Both the position numbers and the translations under genes were made by a program. A DNA stretch of 64,000 nt from Fulvia fulva (lineage: Eukaryota > Ascomycota > Dothideomycetes > Mycosphaerellales > Mycosphaerellaceae): positions 2,418,001 through 2,482,000 of the forward strand of contig NC_063020.1 in NCBI RefSeq assembly GCF_020509005.1, given 5' to 3'. Each line of letters starts with the position of its first letter. The stretch's first letter is position 1. Under the pieces are notes generated by a model that did not search any database, was not told the origin of the DNA, and worked only from the letters and a program-made list of their open reading frames with translations. Shown piece by piece: positions 52,801-64,000 of the stretch.

Positions 52801-54000
52801 AAAGTTATCTAGATGTTCCTATAGAACCTTATTAATGTATAACTAAAAGGTTACGGGTCCGTTATAGGGGCCGAACGGTAATACGAGGCATTCGTATATA
52901 CCGTAGCGTATTACGAAAGCTATTAGCTACCTGTACCCTTCCGCGATACGTAACTTATTAAAGGCTACTATAAGATCTAGTTTCGTAAAGTACTTCTTTC
53001 TGTATATACGGTTAAGCGTTTCCTATATTAATAGAATAGGATAGCGATTCTTAATAGTAATAGCGTTTAGCCTACGGTAGTTAATATATACTCGTAGCCC
53101 TCCTCTAGGCTTTCTTACTACTAATACCGGTACCGGTAACTAGCTTGTTTTCTAACCGGCCTTACGTACCTTACCTTCTAAAGTCTATTCGAGTAACTAT
53201 TTCTTAACGGCTTTATTCTCCTTCTCGGCTAGTCCGTATAGCTTTCGATATAGCGGTTCTTAAGGTCTACTAGGTTTAATATAAATCTCGTAGTCGACGC
53301 CTAGTCGGTAAGGTAGGAGTCCCTCGTAGTCCTTTACTAAGAAAGTATCTATAATGTCGTAGTATATAGGCGGGAGCTTCTCTTTAGGATTGTGGTTGAA
53401 CTACTTATTTAAGAACTGATCTAGGTTATTAGCTACTATCGCGCTTAGTTTAAGGCTATTATCGTTATTATCGTTATCCTCGCGCCCCGTAGGTATAATG
53501 TAGAAGTACTCGGCCCTAGGCCGGTACGCGTATATCTCCTATACGCGCTACGAGACTTCCTAGTAATCTACCTCTTTATCTACCTCTAGAGCGGACATAT
53601 CTAGCTCCGCCCCTCCGGCTATAAATCCTACTAATTCGCTAGTAAAGGGCTTTAGTCTACATTTCGTTCTATCGATATAGTTTAGAGATTATACTATTAT
53701 CGATGTCTTATTATATAGATAGTAATCGAAGTAGTAGTTAGATCTAAACGCTACCTCGCTAGTTTCCTAGAAGATGTTCGGGTTATACGCGGAGAGCTAC
53801 GGTAGTCTAAAGACGATGTCGTATTCGAGGTCGATAACGTAGTATAGTATTTACTCGTAATAACCGCCGATAACTACGTCTATAAGGGCTGTATATGTAA
53901 TCTGACGCGCTATAGCCAATCTATCTCCTAGTATTAATCGTCTGTTCTTTATTAAAGGGATTAAGGGGGATATATATTTACGTATAAGTTTCTAATGAAG
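49841..54000 (-). pseudogene. Gypsy E pol, RIP-inactivated
   Basis: Minus-strand reading from high to low coordinates gives protease (about 53950-53660), the linker before RT (about 53460-53260), RT (about 53180-52420), RNase H (about 52350-52030), integrase (about 51500-50530) and a chromodomain-like end (about 50250-50050). Stops are TAG/TAA. The order and layout are the same as in Gypsy F, 4.9 kb away, which makes E and F members of one family. Confidence 0.75.
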
Positions 54001-54521
54001 AAAGAGAGAGGTAGAGGTAGAATCTATAAGGCCGCGAGCCTTTTTATATTATATCGTTACGGGTAATACTATATAAGGGTATATAGCTAGTTATTATTTA
54101 TCTAGTATATATACCGATATCTTAAGCTCCTTACTATAGTCCGTCTCTTATATTCTATATTTCTTAATCTTATACTCTTTCTATCTTAGAAAGTTTAGTT
54201 ACTAACCGCTATCTACTACGCTTAGGTAGCAGTCGTACTATTTCCCTATTACTATAGGTCGGTAGTAAGGGAGCTAAGGTTCGGGTTAGCGTTCGCGTTA
54301 TTTCGTAGACGTAGAGGGCGGTAGTCGCCGTTATAACTATATATCGGGTATTTAGGGTTCGTTAATACGTACGAGCCTATACGGTAGCGGTAGTACTTAC
54401 CCTACTTCTTAAGGTCCTTACGCTACTTATAGTTTAATAAAGGTAGGTTCTATAAGTAAACCGGTAGGTCCTCCTTCTTCTTCGTACCTACGTATTATAG
54501 TAGTCGCTAGACGATTATAGC
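54001..54521 (-). pseudogene. Gypsy E gag, C-terminal part
   Basis: Aligns with 59130-59700 of Gypsy F (shared CTCCTTCTTCTT-type block and surrounding Arg/Gly-rich coding). It is interrupted at 54521 by Gypsy F and continues at 61819. Confidence 0.6.
54517..54521 (+). repeat. Gypsy F target duplication, left copy
   Basis: ATAGC before the first base of the Gypsy F LTR, identical to 61814-61818. Confidence 0.82.
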
Positions 54522-54705
54522 TATAAGGGCGCGCGTACTATAGGGTCCGAGAGAGATAGTTATTGTTCTACGAAGCTACGAAAGAGGAGCGCGAGGCGCG
54601 GCGAAGTTATATAGTTATACTAAGCCGCGCTAACCCGGTACGGAAGGTCCGCGGAATAGCCGGGCCGACGCTTCGGTAGTAAAGGGTCGCGGGTAGCCCG
54701 TAATA
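54522..54705 (-). repeat. Gypsy F 3' LTR (184 bp)
   Basis: Plus strand TATAAGGGCGCGCG to CCCGTAATA, followed by GTACCCCCCCTCTTA (complement of the polypurine tract). Only a few differences from 61630-61813, such as C versus T near ATAC(T/C)AAGCC. Confidence 0.88.
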
Positions 54706-57700
54706 GTACCCCCCCTCTTAAAAGTCGTCTTAGTCCTCTAAGCGTCTATATTTACTCGTACGCCTACCGTCTTATACGGCCACTTACTCGTTAAACTCTA
54801 TACCCTTATAAAAGCCTAGTTATCCTCTAGATCTTACTCTATCTACTATATAGCCTCCTTATCTTTAGCCTTTACCGTTTATAAAACACGTTACTTAGTT
54901 AGCTAGTACGCCCTAGGCCTAAGCCTGTCTTTAGCGAATACTCGCGTATAATCCTTATAACTACGGTTAGGTATTATTATAGACTCTACGGGTCCTACTC
55001 GAGCATCGGTATAACTACCGTTACGGTCGTAGGGCTAAGGGCGGCGAGTTTTACTTATACCGGTAACCCTAGTTACGAGAGTAGGCTTTCCCGTAACCTA
55101 ACTTATATAGCGGTACGTAGTAAATATATACGGATTAGATTCTATTAAAGGTAAGGCTCGAGTCGACTTATTCGTAACGGTATCTCTATTAATCCTAATC
55201 GTATTAAGTCCGAGTACCTTAGCGTCTAGCGGTAACTAGTTAGATAGAGCTACGAAACCTATAGGCGTAGATAACTCCGGCCGGTTATAGTAAAAGTCTA
55301 TAATAGCGGCGGCTACCCTCGTAAATAGGTCCTTAGTAGGTTACTAAGTTTTACTATCCTCTATGTCCTAATATCCGACCTATCGTACCTTATACTATAT
55401 ATCGACCTTACGCTTATACCCCTTCTTCACCTTCCTAGTACGCTTCCTCGTGTATATATCTAAGATCTTGTCCACCTCGTACTCGATCGCCGCGGGTACC
55501 GCTATAATGTCGGCCTCGGCATTAGCTTCCGTAGTATTAGGAACTATAACTACGGATAGCGGCGGTATAAGGTACTGTCCCTCTAGCGGCGGTAGGTTAG
55601 TATCGTCGGCGCGCTATAATAGCGACGTGTAAAAATAGTTGTCGAGTCTAGCTAACGTATCGGAGAGCTTTAGCTTATAGGAGAGCTTCGAGGGCATGAC
55701 TTCTACGATCTAGTATAGTCTAGTATATCGTCGATCTAGTTTCTTAGAAGGGCGTATCGTACGGATATTCTTCGTACTAAGGAATACCTAATCGCCTACC
55801 TTATAGTCGGGCGAGATACGGCGATATCGGTTAGCGGCCTTAGCTTATAAGGCTTAGGACATTCTTATGTTCTCTTAGAGGAACTAATATAGCTCGTAAA
55901 GGCGTCTAGCGAATACTTCGGCGGATTTGCTATCGAGTCTCTAAAGAGTCGTTATCTAGCGGCGATCCCCGCCTACCTATAAGTCGATACGTTCCGTAAA
56001 CTCGGGGTTATATCTAAGGTTTATATAGAAAGGTAAGATACCGGTAGTCTCTAATACGTAGTTATTAATAGCAAACTAAGCTAGGTATAGCTATTTAGCC
56101 TAGTCGCTCTATACCTTATTAACGTAGGCGCGTAAGTACTATTCTATATTCTAATTAGTACGCTTAGACTAACCGTCCGTCTCGGGGTGATATAATGAAC
56201 TTAGCTTACGTTAAATCCGTAGTATCTTATATAGCTACTTCTAGAAAGTTACGATAAACTGTTTCCCTCTATTAGAGGTGATTGTGTCCGGGAGCCTACG
56301 TCGACTAAATACGTACTTTAAGAATAGGCGCGCTATATTCTTCGCCGTTATAGCTCTAATAGGAATAAGTTCTACTTCTTTTATTAGGCAGTCCGTAACG
56401 GTTATAATGTTGTTATAAGTCATACCGTCGAGTTCGCTATCTAGTAAGTCTACTATAGAGTCGACTAATATATAGCGCTAAGGTCGTTCTAGTATAGAAA
56501 GTGGATATAATAATCTAGGTGGCTAGGTATATAGAGATTTCGTCGTGCGGTATACTCGGCAATTTACGGTATATCTACGTACTAATCTTACTAAGCTAGG
56601 CTAGTAGAATTCACGTGCTATAAGCTTATATATACGGGCTCTACTAGGATAGCCTACTACTAGTACGTCGTAGTTTATCTTTACTATTCGAGTCCGTAGC
56701 TTCTAGTCATCCGGTACCTATAAGCTCTAGTCGCCGTACTAATTACGGACGTAGAGTATATCTCCTTCTACCTTATAGTATACTAGGTGCACCTTCGCCT
56801 TTTAAAGAAGTAGCGGGATTACGTCACCTTTCTATAGCATCTTAATTACTACCTTAAGCTCCTAGTCTACGGCGTACGCTATTACTATTCGATACTCGAG
56901 TTTAGCCTCGTAATTAGCCTCTATCGTAGGCTTCGATACGGTAGTAGCTTCTACCGGTATAGCGGCTTCGGCTAGTATAAATTCTATTACTTCTAGGTTT
57001 AGCGGAGTTTCCGTCTCTTTAGTAATATCTTCTACGGTTACGCGTATAGAGTCGATCTTAAGGAATCGCTTAGGCGGTAGTAACGTCTAGTACTAATACT
57101 AATTACGCGGATCGTCTACCCCCTACGGAAGGTCCTAGCTACGTCTCGTTAGACTATCTAGCTTTATACCTTGAACACCGGGCCTATAGATGATACGGAA
57201 GTTGAACTAAGAGAGGAACTTAGCCCACCTCGCCTAACGTCGATTGAGCTACTTCGTCGTTATAAAGTACTCTAGGTTCTTATAATCTATAAACACTTTG
57301 ACCGGTTCGATAGTATTATTATCTACTTTATAGGCCAATTTAGGCCTCTACTCTTTAAACGCCTTAATAATAGCTAATAGCTCCTTGTCGTAGATCTTAT
57401 AGTTACACTCTTATAGACTTAACTTCTTAGAGTAAAACGCTACCGGGTGTAGGACGCCTTCTTCGTTATATTAGGAGAGGACGCTAGTATTAACGAAATC
57501 CAAGGAGTCCGTCTTAACGACTGTCTACCTCCCCGGTACGTAATATACTAATATACCCGCTTTACTAAATACTACCTTTAATACGTCAAACGCCTTCTAG
57601 CACCCTAGTGTCTAATCGATTCTTCTGTTCTTATAGTTACTAGGGCTATCGGACTTGGTCAAGTTGGTTAGCGGCGATATAAGTCGCGAGAACGCTTCGA

Positions 57701-59150
57701 TAAACCGTCTATAGAAGTTAGCGAAGCCTAGGAACGCTTATATATCCTTTAGGTTAGTTAGAGCCTCCTAGCTTTAGATATATTCTAGCTTATCGGGGTC
57801 TATTTCAATGCCTTCTAGCGTAATAATTAGGCCTAGGTATTTGACTCTCTACTAATAGAATTCGTATTTGTTAATATCTACGGTTAACCCGGTATTACGT
57901 AGTTTTGTCAAAACCTTCGTTACGTACTCGATATACTCTTCGAGTATATTGCTAAAAATTAGTACATTATCTAGGTATACCGACACGAAGTCGTTAAGGT
58001 GTTCCTATAACATACTATTGATGTATAACTAAAACGATGCCGGGCCGTTATATAGACTAAACGGTAAGACTAGACATTCGTATACTCCGTACCGCGTAGC
58101 AAACGCTATTAGCCATTTATGCACCTCGGTAATACGAAGCTTATTAAAGGCTACGACGATGTCTAGCTTCGTGAAGTACCTCTTACTATATATCCTATTA
58201 AGGGTTTCCTAGATCAAAGGTATAGGGTACCTATTCTTAATAGTTATTATATTTAGCCCTCGATAGTTAATATATACTCGGAGTCCTCCTCCTAGCTTAC
58301 GTACTACTAGAATAGGAGCTAGGGACTAGCTTGTCTTCTAACTAGCCTTACGGACTTTCCCTTTACTCTCCTACTTAGTAACCTATTTCTTGACTACTTT
58401 ATTCTCTTACGGTACAAGCCTATAGGGTTTACGGTAAGGAGGCTCTTATAGGCCGTCGGGCTTAATATAGATTTTATAGTCAATGCCCGGCCTATAAGGC
58501 GGGAGCCCTTTATAGTCTTTAGCTAAGAACGCGTCCGTAATATAATAGTACTCGGGCGGAAGCTTCTCCTTCGGGTTATAGTTAAATTGCTTGTTTAGGA
58601 ACTGATCAAGGTCGTTAGATAACATTACGCTTAGCTTCAACTCGCCGTTACTATCCGTTTCGCTAGACTCGTTACTAGTAGGCAGAATATAGAAGTACTC
58701 GGCCCTAGGCCGGTACGTATATATCTCCTAAGCGTAACGACTAACGCCTTAACAGTCCACTTTCTTATCGTCGTCTATATATAAGGACGAGACGTTCAAC
58801 TCCGCCCCTCCTACCGTGAATCCTAGCGACTCCCCGGTAAAGGGCTCTAGTCCGTATTTCGTACGTTACCGGTGTTAGTAGTTTAGGGACTAAACTATTA
58901 TCGAAGTCTTCCTACGAAGATAGTGACTAAAGTAGTAGTCTGATCTAAGGGCCACTTCGCCGGTTTCCTAGAAGATATTAGGGTTGTACTAGCTTAACTA
59001 AGGTAGGCCGAGGACGATCTTATATTCGAGGTCGGTTACGTAGTATATCATTTGCTCGTAATAATAACCGCCGATAATAACGTCGACTAAGGCTACGTAT
59101 ATAATACGTCTAGTACTCGCCTTCCTATCGCCTAGTATTAAGTTCTTACT
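54706..59150 (-). pseudogene. Gypsy F pol, RIP-inactivated
   Basis: Minus-strand domains: protease about 59130-58850, a RIP-free linker at 58640-58446 reading LPPEYYYITDAFLAKDYKGLPPYRPGIDYKI (in two parts, the usual pre-RT motif), RT about 58400-57550, RNase H about 57500-57190, integrase about 56650-55700 including NIITVTDCLIKE and YVFSRRRLPDTITSNRG at 56423-56241, and a chromodomain-like tail near 55440-55250. The second catalytic integrase Asp reads Asn (TSN for TSD), a G-to-A change. Confidence 0.8.
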
Positions 59151-61629
59151 CTAAACTAGGGGTATTAGAGGGATGTTATGTTTACGTATATATTTCTAAT
59201 CGAGAAAGAGAGAGGTTGAAGTAGAATCTAGTAGGCCTCGTGCCTTTCTATTTTGTATTATTATAGGCAGTACTATATAAGGGTATACATCCGGTAACTA
59301 TAGTTCTAATATATAGGCCGATATCTTAAGTTCTCCGCTATAGTCCGTCTCTTATATTCTATGCCTCTCGATCTTATACTCTTTCTAATTCTTATTGTAA
59401 CTACTATTCACTATACTTAGGCAGTGGCCCCGGCATTTCCCTACTTAGTAGCGAGGGCGCTTAAGTTCGGAGTCGCTTTACGTAGTCGAGGTAGGCGGTA
59501 GTCGCCGTCGTAGCCGTATATCTCGTACTCGGGGTTACTAGTAATATATAGTCCGGTACGGTAACGGAAGTACTTACCCTACTTCTTTAGATCTTCGCGA
59601 CCCTTCCGGTTAAGCGGTAGTAGATTCTGAAGGTGTACTAGTAAGTCTTCCTTCTTCTTGATGCCTAAGTACTATAGTAGGCGCTATACGATCGCGCCGG
59701 TCGCGCTAGCTACGGTAGCTATAGTAGTTATTACGTTACTAGTAGGGCCTAGGTTCTAGTTACCTCCTCCGCCGCTACTACGAGGGCGGTTATTATCCTA
59801 CTAAGGGTATAGCTACTCGGTCTCGTAGAAGGTCTCGTCTAACTTAGTATACTCCTTAATAACATCCTATATACTATTTAGGCGACGGTTAACCTCTCGG
59901 TCGCCGAATGTCTTAACGAAGTACTTACGGTCTAGGCGGTTACGGAAAAGTATTAGCTCAGTATCATCCCCCTAGTCTATCTAGGTACGTAACTTCGAGT
60001 AACGTATAAAGAATGCGATAAAGGATTCCTTCTACTACTACTTATAGGTTATAATATCGACTATAGCCTTTATAGCTTCGCTCCGGGTACCGTACTATTT
60101 AGTTATCTAGTCTAGTAGCTCCTCGCCGGTACTAAACTCGTTATATAACTAATGTCCTAGGATAGGGATGCGTAGCTTAATAGTAGTCTAGACTTTACTA
60201 TTAGTCTATCTATATAGGAAGCGGAGGGTATCCTACTCGGTACGGAAGGTCGCTACTATAAGCTTTAGTAGGATACTCGTATACTAACTATCGAAAGATA
60301 GGTCGGTATCGTTCTTAAACTTCTTAGGATCTAGTACTCCCTTACCGATCTCTATACTACGCTCTAAGGTACGGTCGATATTAATAAGACGCTCGGCGAG
60401 GTCTACTAGCGGTATCTATATACGATTAGTACGTCCTCCTCTAGTACGTACTGTCTCTTAGCGCTCGTTACGGCGGCGATTATCGCGGCCTCGATCCTTG
60501 TCCTTATCGCTACGGCCTAGGCCGTTATCATTATCGTTATCTCTACTACTACTCCTACCGCCCCCGGTAGCGACTTTACGATATATACGCTAAAGCTTCT
60601 CGAGGGAGGTCTCTCGCGGGTAAGAGCGCGAGCGTAACGGACTACGGCCTCGACGCCTATTACCGTTAGTAGTATTGTCCTCTATAGCTTAGAGTCGAGT
60701 CTTTAAGTTATCGATCTCCTTCTATAACGCCTAGTTTATACTCTTAGTATCTTATGTCTTCTTCTTCTCCTTTTCGCTAAGATCGTGAAATTGCTTATAT
60801 AGATTATTAGCTTACTTATACTTATTCTAGACCTCCTTTATCTTAGCTAGGTCTAGTACGTTCTTAAGATCCTATACTATCTTCTATAAGGCGGACTTCT
60901 CGGTTCTAAGTATCTAATAGATACGGTCGTATTCGGCGTAGAGGTTACGGTACTAGTCGTTCTAGAGGGCGTTTATACGTTATAAGACGTCGACTTACTC
61001 GGTAGCGGTCTAAGCGGTATTAAATCCTCGTAGGATAAAGTCGTATAAAGTCTTAGGATAGTCTCGGACTAACTCGGCGAGGTCGTTTACGTCGACGTTC
61101 TAGAAATCGCTAGCGGCGATATATTCGGCTTCGTCGAGGGAGTAGTAAATAGGTAGTATGTCGTCGCTACCCTTCTCCTAGTACTCCTTTAGCTCGTAGT
61201 GTTCTATAAAGTCAATAGCGCCTCTCTATTCCCTATCGAGTGCCTTCTCCTATACTATATCTAACTCCTACTAAAGAGCGACGCCGGTATTAATCGTAAT
61301 ACGCCGGTCGTTATCTTAAGTCTAGGACTATAGAAAAGATAAGAGATCTAGGAAAAGAGATGTACGCTTACCTAAGGACTTTACCGGTAGTAGTATACCG
61401 TTCTAGGTCTATAAGTCCTACTAACTCGTTATAGTGTAGGTATTAACGCGACCTGTCGCTATCGCTAAGGTCTTCGCGGCGTTAACTTCCCTAGGTATCT
61501 ATATACTTAGCGCCTTACCGTGTTCTACTACACGCTCGTAGTCGCGTATTCTTTAGTTCTATAAGTCTATTCCTATTATTACGCGTCCCTTACCTAGATC
61601 CGTAATCTAGGTAGGCTAGTAGAATAAAC
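59151..61629 (-). pseudogene. Gypsy F gag, RIP-inactivated
   Basis: Collinear minus-strand frame with an Arg/Gly/Ser/Asn-rich nucleic-acid-binding part near 60420-60680 and a long helical N-terminal part near 60700-61320. Homologous to 61819-62944 of Gypsy E. The primer-site region next to the LTR at 61629 reads AGTTTATTCTACTAGCC in element sense. Confidence 0.65.
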
Positions 61630-61813
61630 TATAAGGGCGCGCGTACTATAGGGTCCGAGAGAGATAGTTATTGTTCTACGAAGCTACGAAAGAGGAGCGC
61701 GAGGCGCGGCGAAGTTATATAGTTATACCAAGCCGCGCTAACCCGATACGGAAGGTCCGCGGAATAGCCGGGCCGACGCTTCGGTAGTAAAGGGTCGCGG
61801 GTAGCCCGTAATA
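61630..61813 (-). repeat. Gypsy F 5' LTR (184 bp)
   Basis: Same ends and length as 54522-54705. Confidence 0.88.
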
Positions 61814-61818
61814 ATAGC
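61814..61818 (+). repeat. Gypsy F target duplication, right copy
   Basis: ATAGC, identical to 54517-54521; Gypsy E gag resumes after it. Confidence 0.82.
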
Positions 61819-62944
61819 GGTCGTACTAGTAGCTACGGCGCCTACGGTATTACTACCGCCCTATACGCCGTTATTATTCGAATTAGGGTTGCTACGTAGG
61901 CGCTCCTTCTATAGATATAGTCGGTCAGTCTCGTAGAAGCTCTTATCTAATACCGTATATTCCCTAATAATATCCTATATATTGTATAAGCGTCTATCTA
62001 CTTCCCTATCGTCGAAAGTCTTAATAAAGTACTTACGGTCTAGGCGATTACAAATTAGCATTAGCTTAGTCTCGTCGGTCTACTCTATCTAAGTACGTAG
62101 CTTCGAGTAGCGAGCGTAGAAGGTAATAAAGGTCTCGCCCTACTCCTACTTATAGGTAGCGATATTAACTATAGCCTTAGTTCCTTCGTTATAGGTGCCG
62201 TACTAGCGCGTTATCTAATCTAGTAGTTCTTTACTAGTCTTAAACTCGTTAAATAATTGTTGTCTAGGCACGGGGATCCTCGGCTTAATACTTCTCTAGG
62301 GGTCACCCTATATCTATCTATATATAAAACGTAGGCCGTCTACCTCGGAGCGGAAAGTAGTTATAGTTAGCTTAAGAAGTACGCTACTATACTAACTATC
62401 GAAGTTAGGGTCGTTATCGTTCTTAAAGTACTTCGAGTTAGGCACGCCCTTACTAACCTCGATACCGCGTATTAGAGTACGGTTAATAGTAAATAGGCGT
62501 TCTAAAAGTTCGGTTAGGGGGGTCTATATACGGGTATTACGCGCTCGAGAGTTACGACCGTTATTATTATTAGGTCGTAGACGGTTTCTATTACGTCCTC
62601 GGTCGTTATTACTATTACCGTTATTATTATCGTTACTACTACCTCCGCCGCCGCCGCCTCTACTAGTAGCTTTACGATACTTACGTATTAGCTACTCGAG
62701 TAAAGTCTCGCGCGGAGGTAAGTAGGAGGGTCAGCGACTAGAGCGGCCCCTACCTCTATTCTATAGGGTGTCTTTAGTAGCTTAGAGTCGAGTCTTTAGA
62801 TCGTCAACCTCCTTCTATAGAGCCTAGTTCTTAGCTTCGGCATCCTATACCTTCTTCTTCTCCTTTTTATAAATCTCGCTAAATTGCTTATATAGGTTTT
62901 TAGCCTCTCTATACTCCTCCTTTACCTCTTATAACTTTGCTAGG
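61819..62944 (-). pseudogene. Gypsy E gag, N-terminal portion
   Basis: Parallels Gypsy F gag at 59700-60830 (for example the block before CTCGTAGAAGGTCTCGT at 59822 and its counterpart at 61932). It is cut by the Copia 3 LTR at about 62945, so the 5' LTR of Gypsy E is outside the window. Confidence 0.62.
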
Positions 62945-63283
62945 TATTAAATAGGTATAGTATATATGTACACGGAAGTCAGGACACGTAATAGGGAAGG
63001 AGGAAGGACTAATATAGTATACGAAGGTATATAGTAGAACAGTGTTTAGTACTAAAGGTATCTCTACTATCGGTATAGAGACTACGTCTCTTATACCTAT
63101 ATAGAGGGATATTGCTCTAGTCCTAGTTCTGTTTTACTACGCCTTATCGGTTTTACCTATATCTTATCCTACGATTCGTACGGTATTATAATAGTATTGC
63201 CGTACTATTGTCTCGACTAGCTTAGTATATACTCAGTTAGTCTTAGTACCGTACGACATACCTACTAATCTATATTCGTAACA
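62945..63283 (-). repeat. Copia 3 3' LTR (about 339 bp)
   Basis: Plus strand TATTAAATAGG to ATTCGTAACA, the same terminal style as the Copia 1/2 LTRs but longer and different inside. CTCCTACTTAGG follows, matching the position next to the Copia 2 LTR. Boundaries inferred from the ends. Confidence 0.6.
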
Positions 63284-64000
63284 CTCCTACTTAGGTCGTA
63301 AGGTAAGGAACGATTGTTCCTACTATACTAGCTATAGCTATCGTACGAAGGTCTAGAACTAGGGACCGGCTAGCGGTTCAGTTAAACTATCTGCTACTAT
63401 CTCCTTAGTATAGTAGTACTCTACTTTAATCTTCCTCTACTACTAGAGGTACCTAATATAGTTATAGGTAACATTAATACACTTAGATCTTTCGTAGATA
63501 TAGGCGCCCTTAACTAAGGTCAGAGCCGCCTAGTTATCCCCTATAAGGCGTACTAGTCTTAGTTCGTCGGCGGTGCTCTTGTCGGCTAGGACTATTAGTT
63601 AGAAAGAGCAGTCTCCTACTAGCCCCGGGTAGTTCATCTCTCGGAAGATAGCCGCTAGGAACTAGGATTGTTTCGCGGCGGCGTTTATCGCTATAAACTC
63701 TACCTCTATAGTAGAGGTTGCTATAGACTTTTACTTCTTACTTATCTAGGATATAGGCGTACTGTATACTAGCTAGACATGTCCTAGAAGTAAGACCCTA
63801 TCTACTAGATCTATCGCGTAGTCGGAGTCTAAGTATCCGGTTAGGGTACCGCTACTACGTCTAAATATTAACCCTAGGTCGGGGAACGACCTTAGGTATC
63901 TCGAGACCTTCTTTAGTGCTTTTATACCGCTTTATTAGATCCGCGACATATATACTAGTTCTCCCGAGTAGGAAGGCTAGGTCCGGTCTCGTTATAGTTA
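63284..64000 (-). pseudogene. Copia 3 pol, C-terminal RNase H region, runs off the window
   Basis: The reverse complement parallels Copia 2 at 43140-43740: a region matching SKHINV near 63470, AALTL near 63520, DSDYAID near 63820, and the YL-SFPDLGLI-type block near 63880. It is diverged from Copia 1/2 and RIPped. The remainder lies beyond the right edge. Confidence 0.68.

Larger units (their letters stand above)
54522..61813 (-). mobile_element. Gypsy F: RIPped chromovirus nested in Gypsy E gag
   Basis: 7,292 bp on the minus strand with two 184-bp LTRs, a perfect 5-bp target duplication (ATAGC), and gag plus pol in the usual order. It is heavily RIPped but collinear. It inserted into a related element (E), so E is older. 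Confidence 0.88.

Noticed and set aside
1..64000. Centromere identity
   Set aside because: Dense RIPped nested elements would fit a fungal centromere or pericentromere, but nothing in the sequence separates this from other heterochromatin. CENP-A ChIP would be needed.

Overview
The window looks like transposon-dense heterochromatin from a filamentous ascomycete (Pezizomycotina). Nearly every recognisable coding stretch belongs to a retroelement, and I found no ordinary host gene. Most of the DNA carries a saturated repeat-induced point mutation (RIP) signature: CpA and TpG are almost gone, TpA is very frequent, and CpG is abundant. Old reading frames stay collinear but are studded with TAG/TAA where Gln and Trp codons are expected. 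Three younger elements escaped this: LINE-1 (1-3674), LINE-2 (9847-14813) and Gypsy C (26492-33484).

Layout. LINE-1, a Tad-like non-LTR element, enters from the left edge on the + strand and abuts a RIPped LINE ORF1 on the - strand (3675 to about 4700). A RIPped Ty3/Gypsy element (Z) follows. It is interrupted by a deleted pogo/Fot1-like DNA transposon (5992-7145, flanked by TA) and by LINE-2, which is complete, has two intact ORFs and is flanked by a 14-bp target duplication. At 15472 a RIPped Gypsy element (A) begins. It contains RIPped Copia 1 (18044-23582) and RIPped Gypsy B (24333-38881). Gypsy B in turn contains the young, intact Gypsy C. Gypsy A closes with an LTR at 40166-40350. A Gypsy fragment (D), a Copia remnant, Copia 2 (inverted relative to Copia 1), an unassigned RIPped stretch, Gypsy E with Gypsy F nested in its gag (TSD ATAGC), and the end of Copia 3 fill the rest.

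Gypsy C is the most interesting object. It is a 6,993-bp chromovirus with two identical 393-bp LTRs and a perfect AGGCA target duplication. It has intact gag and a pol with protease, RT, RNase H, integrase and chromodomain. Gag and pol are joined by a textbook -1 frameshift cassette (GGGAAAA, 5-nt spacer, 7-bp stem). A 9-nt sequence just inside the 5' LTR is complementary to an LTR segment about 30 bp downstream of a TATA-like box, which suggests Tf1-type self-priming. Between pol and the 3' LTR, on the opposite strand, lies a compact antisense module. It holds a 172-codon ORF with a perfect Zn2Cys6 cysteine pattern plus a predicted coiled coil, and a tRNA-like gene with intact A and B boxes and a 43-nt hairpin at the canonical tRNA intron position. 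This cargo is my best candidate for an undescribed system.

A second anomaly is LINE-1, which has a 1.5-kb stretch of coding sequence with no CpG at all. That is the opposite of the CpA-depleted, CpG-rich DNA around it and suggests a different mutational history or a different host.
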